A DNA stretch of 7,788 bases from an uncultured Erysipelotrichaceae bacterium. Its GTDB lineage: Bacteria; Bacillota_I; Bacilli_A; Erysipelotrichales; Erysipelotrichaceae. Shown here in pieces: positions 1 to 4,680 of the stretch (position 1 is the stretch's first letter; every line of letters starts with the position of its first letter). The notes under the pieces were generated by a model. That model had not been told where the DNA came from. It was given only the letters and a program-made list of their open reading frames with translations, and ran no database searches. Location of the stretch: NCBI GenBank assembly GCA_944325295.1, contig CALUZL010000111.1, positions 1-7,788 on the forward strand, given 5' to 3'. A program made the translations under genes and the position numbers.

Positions 1-415
1 ATAATGTCTAAAGAAGTCATTGAATTAGAGAGTTTGATAAATTCCTTTTTACTGACACCTAATTCCTTGAAAGCATTATTTGGCATGAGATGGAAGATGA
101 TCCCCTGGATAAAGTACAGAAGCTTTGGGATGCGATGAGGTGTACCGATCAAGATCAGTGATCTGACTTTATCAGGATGATTTTTGGTATAGTCTAAAGC
201 TAATAGTCCACCTAAAGATAGACCACATATGTCAAATGGTCCACTAAAGTTATCAAGATATTTGCAAAATGATCTATATAGTTCTTGGTATCGATAATCT
301 TTGTCTTTTAAAAGGTCAAAAAGACCAGGTATCTCTACTTTTTCACTTAAGTGCTCCGTAACGCTTTCCAACTTGAGGCATCTTGACCAAGTCCATGAAT
401 TAAAGCATATGTCAT
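1..415 (-). pseudogene. alpha/beta hydrolase, N-terminal part, frameshifted; runs off the window edge
   Basis: On the minus strand the natural start is ATG at 415, which gives MTYALIHGLGQDASSWK, a typical alpha/beta-hydrolase N-terminus with the oxyanion-region HG. This frame then stops after a few more codons. From about position 362 a different frame continues without stops to the window edge (VTEHLSEKVEIPGL..., then the nucleophile elbow GLSLGG and ...VRSLILIGTPHR...). Restoring one base between 362 and 365 would join the two parts into a normal hydrolase start. The second frame can also be opened from an ATG at 434, but that gives an N-terminus (MKEDNNYDICFN...) with no HG motif, so I regard it as an artefact. 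The catalytic serine is in GLSLGG; the acid and histidine would lie beyond the window. The substrate is unknown. The lesion may be true decay or a sequencing error. Confidence 0.75.
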
Positions 416-520
416 AGTTATTATCTTCTTTCATACTCAATTCTCATAATTCTGTTTCCTCTTACAATCACTATATTCGATGTTTGAGTATCGATTGTGG
501 ATATAAATGGCAGTGCGATA

Positions 521-549
521 AATAAAAAGACCATCTTAGTGACGATCTT
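521..549 (-). terminator. intrinsic terminator of tRNA-Ala(GGC)
   Basis: On the minus strand AAGATCGTC (549-541) pairs over nine positions, including G-U pairs, with GATGGTCTT (535-527) around a 5-nt loop. A T-rich run follows (TTTATT). It would end transcription of the tRNA and separate it from the hydrolase gene downstream. Confidence 0.7.
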
Positions 550-616
550 CTATGTTCAGACTAACGCTTATCACAAATCCGCCTGGGAAGAAATAAGTGT
601 TCGTCAGATAATCATA
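521..616 (-). repeat. tRNA-trailer repeat element, copy 1
   Basis: This element begins at the base after the CCA end of tRNA-Ala(GGC) and reads away from it on the minus strand. Its first 29 nt match copy 2 (from 1658) at 28 positions, and both copies run about 96 nt to a terminator. A 12-nt arm at 594-605 pairs with 559-570 (10 of 12 pairs, 23-nt loop). The terminator hairpin closes the element at 521-549. Nothing in it looks coding. It is either a conserved structured trailer or a short dispersed repeat. Confidence 0.75.
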
Positions 617-692
617 TGGTGGAGCTTACGGGACTCGAACCCGTGACCTCTACGCTGCCAGCGTAGCGCTCTTCCAGCTGAGCTAAAACCCC
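617..692 (-). tRNA. tRNA-Ala, anticodon GGC
   Basis: This is a complete 76-nt cloverleaf with an encoded CCA (619-617). The acceptor arms GGGGTTT and AAGCTCC pair over seven positions and contain the G3-U70 pair that marks alanine tRNAs. The D arm is GCTC/GAGC, the anticodon stem CTACG/CGTAG encloses the loop CTGGCAG with anticodon GGC, and the T arm is ACGGG/CCCGT with TTCGAGT. It reads GCC and GCU codons. A -10 box lies 12 nt upstream and a terminator-bearing trailer lies directly downstream. Confidence 0.95.
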
Positions 693-704
693 TCGTGCTT
701 ATAT

Positions 705-710
705 ATTATA
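705..710 (-). promoter_or_regulatory. -10 box of tRNA-Ala(GGC)
   Basis: A perfect TATAAT on the minus strand lies 12 nt before the mature tRNA 5' end, which places the start of transcription near 698. No good -35 hexamer is visible at 16-18 nt. Confidence 0.55.
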
Positions 711-749
711 CTTATAAATCGACCTTAAGTATATAAAAATATTTAAAAG

Positions 750-758
750 TGGTATCAT
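750..758 (+). promoter_or_regulatory. extended -10 for the metallophosphatase gene
   Basis: TGG followed by TATCAT forms an extended -10 motif (TG-N-TATCAT), with no clear -35. Transcription would start near 765 and leave only about 16 nt before the ATG at 781. A similar TGC-TATCAT precedes the gene at 4579. Confidence 0.4.
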
Positions 759-780
759 ATTGCGGTATCGGTTTTTGTTT

Positions 781-1539
781 ATGAGGTACTATGTTGTTTC
801 TGATGTCCATGGTTTTTACGATGAACTTATCAGTTCACTGAGTGATTCCGGATATTTCAAAGATAAAGAAGAGCATAAATTGGTGGTTTGCGGTGATCTT
901 TTTGATCGTGGTAAAAAAGCTTGGGACGTTCAAACTTTTATATTGAATCTTTTGCACAGTGATGATGTCATCTTAATAAGAGGAAATCATGAAGATCTCG
1001 CCAAAGATCTTTTAGATGATTGGGATAAAGAAAGCTATCAAAGTTATCATCATCAGGCAAACGGTACTGTGGATACGTTTTTACAATTAACTGAATCTTC
1101 ACCATTCGGATTGGCTTTTAATCCTAAAAGTATCAAAAGAAGGGTTTTAAACACACCATTCATAAAAGATATCATACCGGCAATGCTCGATTATTATGAA
1201 ACAGACAATTATGTGTTTGTTCATGGGTGGATACCATGTTACTTACAAAAGGGAGAATATCGTTATCGTGATGATTGGCGCGAAGCCGATGAGAACGCTT
1301 GGAAAGAGGCGCGCTGGATAAACGGTATCGATGCCGCACACTTTGGCGTTATAGAAAAAGGAAAGACTATCGTTTGCGGTCATTGGCATACATCATATGG
1401 ACACGCTGTATATGAAGGCAAGGGTAAAGAATTTGCAGATGATGCTGACTTTTCACCGTACAAGTCTGAAGGAATCATTGCCATTGACGCCTGTACAGCT
1501 TTTTCAAAAAAGGTTAATTGTATCGTAATCGACGATTAA
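781..1539 (+). CDS. PPP-type metallophosphatase (calcineurin-like phosphoesterase)
   Basis: This 252-aa protein has the ordered metal-binding motifs of the PPP phosphatase family: SDVHG (D8, H10), GDLFDRG (38-44, the GDxxDRG signature), RGNHE (67-71), VHGW (H148) and GHWH (200-203). Such enzymes use a dinuclear metal centre to cleave phosphomonoesters. In bacteria they act on phosphoproteins, on diadenosine polyphosphates or on small phosphoesters, and the sequence does not tell which. No signal peptide or membrane segment is present, so it should be cytosolic. ATG 781 is chosen because MRYYVVSDVHG is the expected beta-strand start; an in-frame TTG at 760 would add seven unusual residues. Neither start has a Shine-Dalgarno. 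The gene sits alone between two outward-facing tRNA-Ala genes. Confidence 0.88.
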   Translation: MRYYVVSDVHGFYDELISSLSDSGYFKDKEEHKLVVCGDLFDRGKKAWDVQTFILNLLHSDDVILIRGNHEDLAKDLLDDWDKESYQSYHHQANGTVDTFLQLTESSPFGLAFNPKSIKRRVLNTPFIKDIIPAMLDYYETDNYVFVHGWIPCYLQKGEYRYRDDWREADENAWKEARWINGIDAAHFGVIEKGKTIVCGHWHTSYGHAVYEGKGKEFADDADFSPYKSEGIIAIDACTAFSKKVNCIVIDD

Positions 1540-1565
1540 CAATTTTAAATATGATTCAATTGGTG

Positions 1566-1571
1566 TAAAAT
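1566..1571 (+). promoter_or_regulatory. -10 box of tRNA-Ala(CGC)
   Basis: TAAAAT, one mismatch from consensus, ends 10 nt before the tRNA 5' end, which fits a start near 1578. The -35 region is only weakly matched (TTTTAA at 1543-1548). Confidence 0.4.
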
Positions 1572-1581
1572 AATTGTGCTT

Positions 1582-1657
1582 GGGCTCGTAGCTCAGATGG
1601 GAGAGCGTACGGTTCGCATCCGTAAAGTCGAGGGTTCGATCCCCTTCGGGTCCACCA
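1582..1657 (+). tRNA. tRNA-Ala, anticodon CGC
   Basis: This is a complete 76-nt cloverleaf with an encoded CCA (1655-1657). The acceptor arms GGGCTCG and CGGGTCC pair over seven positions and again carry G3-U70, the alanine identity pair. The D arm is GCTC/GAGC, the anticodon stem TACGG/CCGTA encloses TTCGCAT with anticodon CGC, and the T arm is GAGGG/CCCTT with TTCGATC. It reads GCG only. A dedicated CGC alanine tRNA is not expected in every low-GC Firmicute, because a UGC tRNA can usually read GCG. Its body differs widely from tRNA-Ala(GGC), yet the trailers are nearly identical. Confidence 0.95.
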
Positions 1658-1753
1658 TATGATTATCCGACGAACACTTATTTCTTATCTTATGGATTTA
1701 TAGTAAGAGTTAGTCTAAAGATAGAAGATCACTGGGATGATCTTTTCTTTTTT
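1658..1753 (+). repeat. tRNA-trailer repeat element, copy 2
   Basis: This copy starts at the base after the CCA of tRNA-Ala(CGC). It is the inverted counterpart of copy 1 (28 of the first 29 nt identical). The conserved arm 1669-1680 pairs with 1704-1715 across a 23-nt loop (10 of 12 pairs, with mismatches at arm positions 4 and 8 as in copy 1). It ends in a good intrinsic terminator. Confidence 0.75.
1725..1753 (+). terminator. intrinsic terminator of tRNA-Ala(CGC)
   Basis: AAGATCA (1725-1731) and TGATCTT (1738-1744) form a perfect 7-bp stem with a 6-nt loop. The run TTCTTTTTT follows. Confidence 0.85.
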
Positions 1754-2048
1754 GCCCACTATGAAGTAATGTTATTTGTATTTGATATTTTCGATAGCAT
1801 ATAGCGGCAGATTTAAAAGCCGGTCTTCTTTTTTGTAGTCAGCCATCGAAACACGAATAGATAATTCAGGATTAAATCTTTTAATCCAAAAATTACAACG
1901 AATAATTGTCTAATAATCACAAATATACAACGAATAATGTGAAAAATTATGTTTAAAAGATAATTGAGATTACCGGTAAATACAATAGTAATCAAAGAAA
2001 ACACCAATACTTTTGACGCTTTGTCTGTGGGTGTATTATTTTTACTAT
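1754..2048 (+). other. AT-rich non-coding region
   Basis: I see no convincing gene in this 295-nt stretch. A 64-codon hydrophobic reading frame on the minus strand has only a TTG start and no ribosome site. The region holds a weak terminator-like site (CGGC 1805-1808 with GCCG 1819-1822, then a T-rich run to about 1834). It also holds a perfect 8-bp dyad with a 3-nt loop at 1869-1887, and a 13-bp direct repeat listed separately. Confidence 0.5.
1894..1938 (+). repeat. 13-bp direct repeat, two copies 32 bp apart
   Basis: TACAACGAATAAT occurs exactly at 1894-1906 and again at 1926-1938. The 32-bp period is close to three helical turns, so a regulator could bind both on one face. No regulator is indicated and the region is AT-rich, so chance is possible. 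Confidence 0.4.
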
Positions 2049-2133
2049 GCGATTATCTGACGGACACTTATTTTTTCTTAGTGTTTTTTGGTGAGAGTAA
2101 GTCTGAAAATAAGGATCGCCAGGGTAGATCTTT
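2049..2133 (+). repeat. tRNA-trailer repeat element, copy 3 (no tRNA, decayed end)
   Basis: From 2051 to 2076 this matches copy 1 at 24 of 26 positions. The same paired arms are present (2059-2070 with 2092-2103, 21-nt loop, G-U allowed). The closing hairpin survives as AAGGATC (2111-2117) with GATCTTT (2127-2133), but no T run follows, so it may no longer terminate. No tRNA or tRNA remnant lies upstream, which shows that the element is not simply the tail of a duplicated tRNA gene. Confidence 0.65.
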
Positions 2134-2164
2134 AAGTAATTTAATCAGCAAATATATATTGCTT

Positions 2165-2176
2165 TATAATTATAAT
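2165..2176 (+). promoter_or_regulatory. tandem -10 boxes upstream of the zinc-ribbon gene
   Basis: Two adjacent perfect TATAAT hexamers (2165-2170 and 2171-2176) lie 29-40 nt before the start codon. The -35 is weak (TTAATC, 2141-2146, at 18 nt from the first). The region is AT-rich, so the match may be partly fortuitous. Confidence 0.45.
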
Positions 2177-2204
2177 GAAGATAGTGAGCAGGAGGCAGAT
2201 ATTT

Positions 2205-2573
2205 ATGAGAAGTGTGAAACCCGGTCGCGCCCCATCGCTGATGGCAGGTATCGTATCAGTGTTTTTAGTGATATTTGGTATCTTTTTTACATATGTGCTG
2301 TATTTTATATCTGCACAAACCAATCTTCCCATATGGCTATTCGGGGCTGCTTGGACGACTGTTGTTCTTTTAAGTGCGATCTATAATTTTTATAATGTTT
2401 TCGCAAAAAAGCGCTTTTCAAGTGTTGATATCGTTGATCGAAATGAAGAAGCCGATCCTTTAAATGAACATCTCTCTGATGATAAAAAATACTGTCCTCA
2501 TTGTGGTGAAAAACTGGCAGAAGATTATGTGTATTGTCCAAATTGTGGTCAGAAGGTAAAAGAAGAAAAGTGA
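2205..2573 (+). CDS. two-TM membrane protein with C-terminal zinc ribbon
   Basis: This 122-aa protein has two hydrophobic spans, about residues 12-36 and 41-66. A charged linker follows, then a C-terminal zinc ribbon with C97-x2-C100 and C111-x2-C114 in the pattern CPHCGEK...CPNCGQ. The short loop between the spans suggests a hairpin topology with both ends, and the zinc ribbon, in the cytosol. The start is ATG 2205 because AGGAGG (2190-2195) lies 9 nt upstream; an in-frame ATG at 2175 lies on the second -10 box and lacks a ribosome site. The stop is TGA. The GNAT gene follows after 47 nt, probably in the same transcript. The function is unknown; zinc ribbons of this kind usually bind nucleic acid or a protein partner. 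Confidence 0.85.
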   Translation: MRSVKPGRAPSLMAGIVSVFLVIFGIFFTYVLYFISAQTNLPIWLFGAAWTTVVLLSAIYNFYNVFAKKRFSSVDIVDRNEEADPLNEHLSDDKKYCPHCGEKLAEDYVYCPNCGQKVKEEK

Positions 2574-2620
2574 TCAATCATCACTCATAAGATTGACAGA
2601 TTAAGGAAAGAGAATCATAA

Positions 2621-3100
2621 GTGGAACTTAAATTACATGATCTTGAAATGACCGACAAAGAAAGATTATTGGCGATATTTAAAGATCCCTTGGTATCAAA
2701 GTATTACATGCCCCCAATACTTAAAAATAAGGCAGCAGAAGATGCCCTTTTTGCAAAGATAATTGAGGGTCCAAGTCTTTTTGTCGGGATCTATCTCGAT
2801 GATGAACTCATAGGTTTTATCAATGAAGTTGAAAGTACTGATGATAAAATCGAGATCGGTTACGCTCCAGGAGCAGATTATCAAAGAAAAGGATATATGC
2901 AAAAGGCGCTCTCATTATTTATGCAAAGACTTTTTGACAAGGGTTATAAGACGATTTTAGCCGGCGCTTTCAAAGAAAACCGTGCCAGTCTCAAAGTCAT
3001 GGAAAGATGCGGTATGCAAAAGATCGCCAAAGAAGTAGACATCGAGTACAGAGACAAGATTTATCGGTGTGTATACTATGCCCTCAAACTTAAAAAGTAA
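2621..3100 (+). CDS. GNAT-family N-acetyltransferase, RimJ/RimL-like
   Basis: This 159-aa protein has the GNAT fold order. The acetyl-CoA pyrophosphate-binding motif A appears as QRKGYMQKA (88-96, the Q/R-x-x-G-x-G/A type, with A as the last position). It follows the strand IEIGY, and motif B is ENRASLKVMERCGM (119-132). The length is normal for the RimJ/RimL-like group, which acetylates protein N-termini or small amines; the acceptor here cannot be read from sequence. The start is GTG 2621, placed about 10 nt after AAGGAAAG (2603-2610) and giving the usual MELKLHDLEMTD N-terminus. Its last 11 bp overlap the end of the convergent kinase gene, and no terminator separates them. Confidence 0.88.
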   Translation: MELKLHDLEMTDKERLLAIFKDPLVSKYYMPPILKNKAAEDALFAKIIEGPSLFVGIYLDDELIGFINEVESTDDKIEIGYAPGADYQRKGYMQKALSLFMQRLFDKGYKTILAGAFKENRASLKVMERCGMQKIAKEVDIEYRDKIYRCVYYALKLKK

Positions 3101-3602
3101 GAGTCTTATCGCTTTTGATCTTGAGTTTCAGATCTTTTATAAAGGTGTCCATCTCTTGGCGCGATCTTAAAATATAGACGGTTTTATCATTATATTTATC
3201 TAAAAGGTCGAAGATTGCTTTGGTGTCAAAATTATAGACAAGCTGCATGAACTCTTCGTCAAGTTCAGTTTCGACCCAGGGCATGTCGGGACGCTTTTTA
3301 CCTATACGCGCCCTGATCCCCTCAAGGCAATCAGCTTTGGGAATGTCCAAAAAGAAGATCGTATCACAAACTTTGATCCTTTTTTCCATTGTCCTTTGAT
3401 AATTGCCATCGATTATCCATTTTTCTTTCTTTAAGAGGGCATCCAGACGCTTTTCAAAAGTTGCTCTTGGGACCACCGTCCTGTCACTTTTCCAGTTGAG
3501 GTTATCAAGATGATAGACAGGGATGGCGATAACTTCACTAAGTTTTAGGGCAAAAGTTGACTTGCCGGCACCGGGCGATCCTATGATCAGTACTTTTTGC
3601 AT
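3090..3602 (-). CDS. P-loop kinase of the FlaR/'topology modulation' type
   Basis: This 170-aa protein is counted from MQKVLIIG. The Walker A motif is GSPGAGKST (8-16). A substrate-side motif HLDNLNW (31-37), the family's WIIDGNY (62-68) and a hydrophobic Walker-B-like strand TIFFLDIP (81-88) follow in order. A basic stretch RARIGKKR could form the lid. This matches small adenylate-kinase-like ATPases often labelled topology modulation protein (FlaR), whose true substrate is not established. I chose ATG 3602 over the upstream ATG 3617 for two reasons: homologs begin with a short M-x-K-[IVL] lead into the P loop, and a perfect TATAAT lies inside the first codons of the longer version. Neither start has a convincing Shine-Dalgarno. 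It is divergent from the EamA gene. Confidence 0.85.
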   Translation of the reverse strand: MQKVLIIGSPGAGKSTFALKLSEVIAIPVYHLDNLNWKSDRTVVPRATFEKRLDALLKKEKWIIDGNYQRTMEKRIKVCDTIFFLDIPKADCLEGIRARIGKKRPDMPWVETELDEEFMQLVYNFDTKAIFDLLDKYNDKTVYILRSRQEMDTFIKDLKLKIKSDKTLTF

Positions 3603-3608
3603 GTCTTT

Positions 3609-3636
3609 ATTATACATCTGTAAATCATCTTTAAAA
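3609..3636 (-). promoter_or_regulatory. promoter of the P-loop kinase gene (predicted leaderless)
   Basis: A perfect TATAAT (3614-3609, minus strand) ends 6 nt before ATG 3602. A weak -35 TTTTAA (3636-3631) lies 16 nt upstream of it. The usual distance puts the first transcribed base on the A of the ATG. Confidence 0.55.
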
Positions 3637-3638
3637 CG

Positions 3639-3667
3639 TTGTAAAAGAGCGCTTGATGGACTAAAAT
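3639..3667 (+). promoter_or_regulatory. promoter of the EamA transporter gene (predicted leaderless)
   Basis: TTGTAA (3639-3644) and TAAAAT (3662-3667) are separated by 17 nt. The -10 box ends 6 nt before the ATG, so transcription should begin at or next to 3674. An in-frame TAA at 3662-3664 rules out an earlier start. Confidence 0.6.
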
Positions 3668-3673
3668 CACGTT

Positions 3674-4534
3674 ATGGTGTTTGGCAGTGTTTGTGTGCTG
3701 TTGTCGGGTGTGCTCTATGGTTTGACACCGCTTGTGACGATGATCTTATACGCCGATGGGATCAATACCGCAACGGTACTTTTTTATCGTTTCCTCTTTG
3801 TCATACCTGTGATCCTTATCATATCCGCTTTCAAAAAAAGAGATTTCAAGATCTCATGCTCCGATTATGTAAAGATCGCCTCCCAAGTAGCGCTGATGTC
3901 TTTTGTGACCAACATCTTGCTTGCCGGATCTTACAACTACATCGCTACCGGGGAAGCCACTACACTGCATTTTCTCTATCCGCTCGTCGTTATCTTAATA
4001 AGTGTCTTTTATTATCACGAACACCTTTCAAAGTGTCTTTTGCTTGCCTGCATCTTGGTCTTAGGCGGTCTTGTGTGCTTTATGGGCAAGATCGATAGCG
4101 GCGGCTTTTTGGGTGTCATCATGGCTTCGCTTTCTTCTCTTTCCTATGCCCTTTACATCTTAAGGCTTGAAAGGACCAGATTGAATCGTCTTGATCCGGC
4201 CGTGCTCTCATTTTACATATCACTGACGATCGCTGCCTTGCTTCTTTTGACATCGCCTTTTATCGGTGCGATCAGTTTTCACTTGACCTTAAAAGAATTC
4301 GCGCTTTTTGTCTTGCTTGGCAGTATGACTTTTGGTGCTCTGGTACTTTTTCAATTGGGTTCAAGATATCTTGGCAGCAGGTTGTGTGCTCTTTTGAGCC
4401 TGTCAGAGCCGCTTACAAGTATAGTCGTCGGCATCCTCTTTCTTGGTGAACCTCTACTTTTTTCAAAAGTCATCGGCGCCATGGCCATAATGGCTGCAAT
4501 AATCATCGTGACCTTGCGCAAGAGTAAGTTTTAA
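3674..4534 (+). CDS. EamA/DMT-superfamily transporter
   Basis: This 286-aa, very hydrophobic protein has about ten membrane spans arranged as two five-TM EamA repeats. The first repeat opens with FGSVCVLLSGVLYGLTPLV and contains ATGEATTLHFLYPLVV, and the second ends with the typical LSLSEPLTSIVVGILFLGEPL. DMT carriers of this kind export or import amino acids, nucleobases or other small metabolites; the substrate is not predictable. The in-frame stop upstream fixes the start at ATG 3674 (GTG 3677 is the next option). No ribosome site precedes it, and a promoter abuts the start codon. The neighbouring kinase gene is divergent with about 70 bp between start codons, so the two may share control. 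Confidence 0.9.
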   Translation: MVFGSVCVLLSGVLYGLTPLVTMILYADGINTATVLFYRFLFVIPVILIISAFKKRDFKISCSDYVKIASQVALMSFVTNILLAGSYNYIATGEATTLHFLYPLVVILISVFYYHEHLSKCLLLACILVLGGLVCFMGKIDSGGFLGVIMASLSSLSYALYILRLERTRLNRLDPAVLSFYISLTIAALLLLTSPFIGAISFHLTLKEFALFVLLGSMTFGALVLFQLGSRYLGSRLCALLSLSEPLTSIVVGILFLGEPLLFSKVIGAMAIMAAIIIVTLRKSKF

Positions 4535-4548
4535 TCATTACCGATATC

Positions 4549-4557
4549 TGCTATCAT
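4549..4557 (+). promoter_or_regulatory. extended -10 upstream of the small gene/HAD pair
   Basis: TGC followed by TATCAT makes an extended -10 (TG-N-TATCAT) 21 nt before the small reading frame. The only hexamer near -35 is poor and falls in the end of the EamA gene. This would separate the HAD unit from the transporter. Confidence 0.4.
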
Positions 4558-4578
4558 GAAAAAAACGGAGGTTTTTAC

Positions 4579-4677
4579 ATGACAGACAGATTTTCCGATG
4601 ACAGTGTCGATCTTGAGATTTTAAAAGAGGATCGTGATTGCTTGGAAAGAGGCGCTTATTTGAAAAATGGACAGTGA
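4579..4677 (+). CDS. 32-residue small protein or leader peptide upstream of the HAD phosphatase
   Basis: ATG 4579 is preceded by a strong ribosome site, CGGAGG (4566-4571), at 7 nt. The frame runs 32 codons to TGA (4675-4677). The product begins MTDRFSDDSVDLEILKEDRD and continues to ...AYLKNGQ. It is acidic, soluble and has no signal peptide or recognisable domain. The stop lies 3 nt before the HAD start codon, and the HAD gene has no clear ribosome site of its own, so ribosomes finishing here could reinitiate on it. It may be a true small protein, a coupling leader, or the stub of a longer lost gene. I do not recognise it. Confidence 0.6.
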   Translation: MTDRFSDDSVDLEILKEDRDCLERGAYLKNGQ

Positions 4678-4680
4678 GTT

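Noticed and set aside
617..1657. tRNA genes as attachment sites of an integrated element
   Set aside because: No integrase and no repeat of the tRNA 3' end is seen. The shared sequence lies outside the tRNA bodies.
1869..1887. 8-bp perfect dyad with 3-nt loop as a terminator
   Set aside because: It is AT-rich with no T run on either strand, and no gene ends next to it.
1813..2007. 64-codon hydrophobic reading frame on the minus strand
   Set aside because: It has only a TTG start, no ribosome site and a composition explained by AT-rich DNA read out of frame.
1964..2386. 140-codon plus-strand reading frame across copy 3 and the zinc-ribbon start
   Set aside because: It overlaps the zinc-ribbon gene in another frame, has no ribosome site and shows no domain.
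3523..4098. 191-codon plus-strand reading frame across the kinase/EamA divergence
   Set aside because: It is antisense to the kinase and out of frame with the EamA gene, both of which have clear family motifs.
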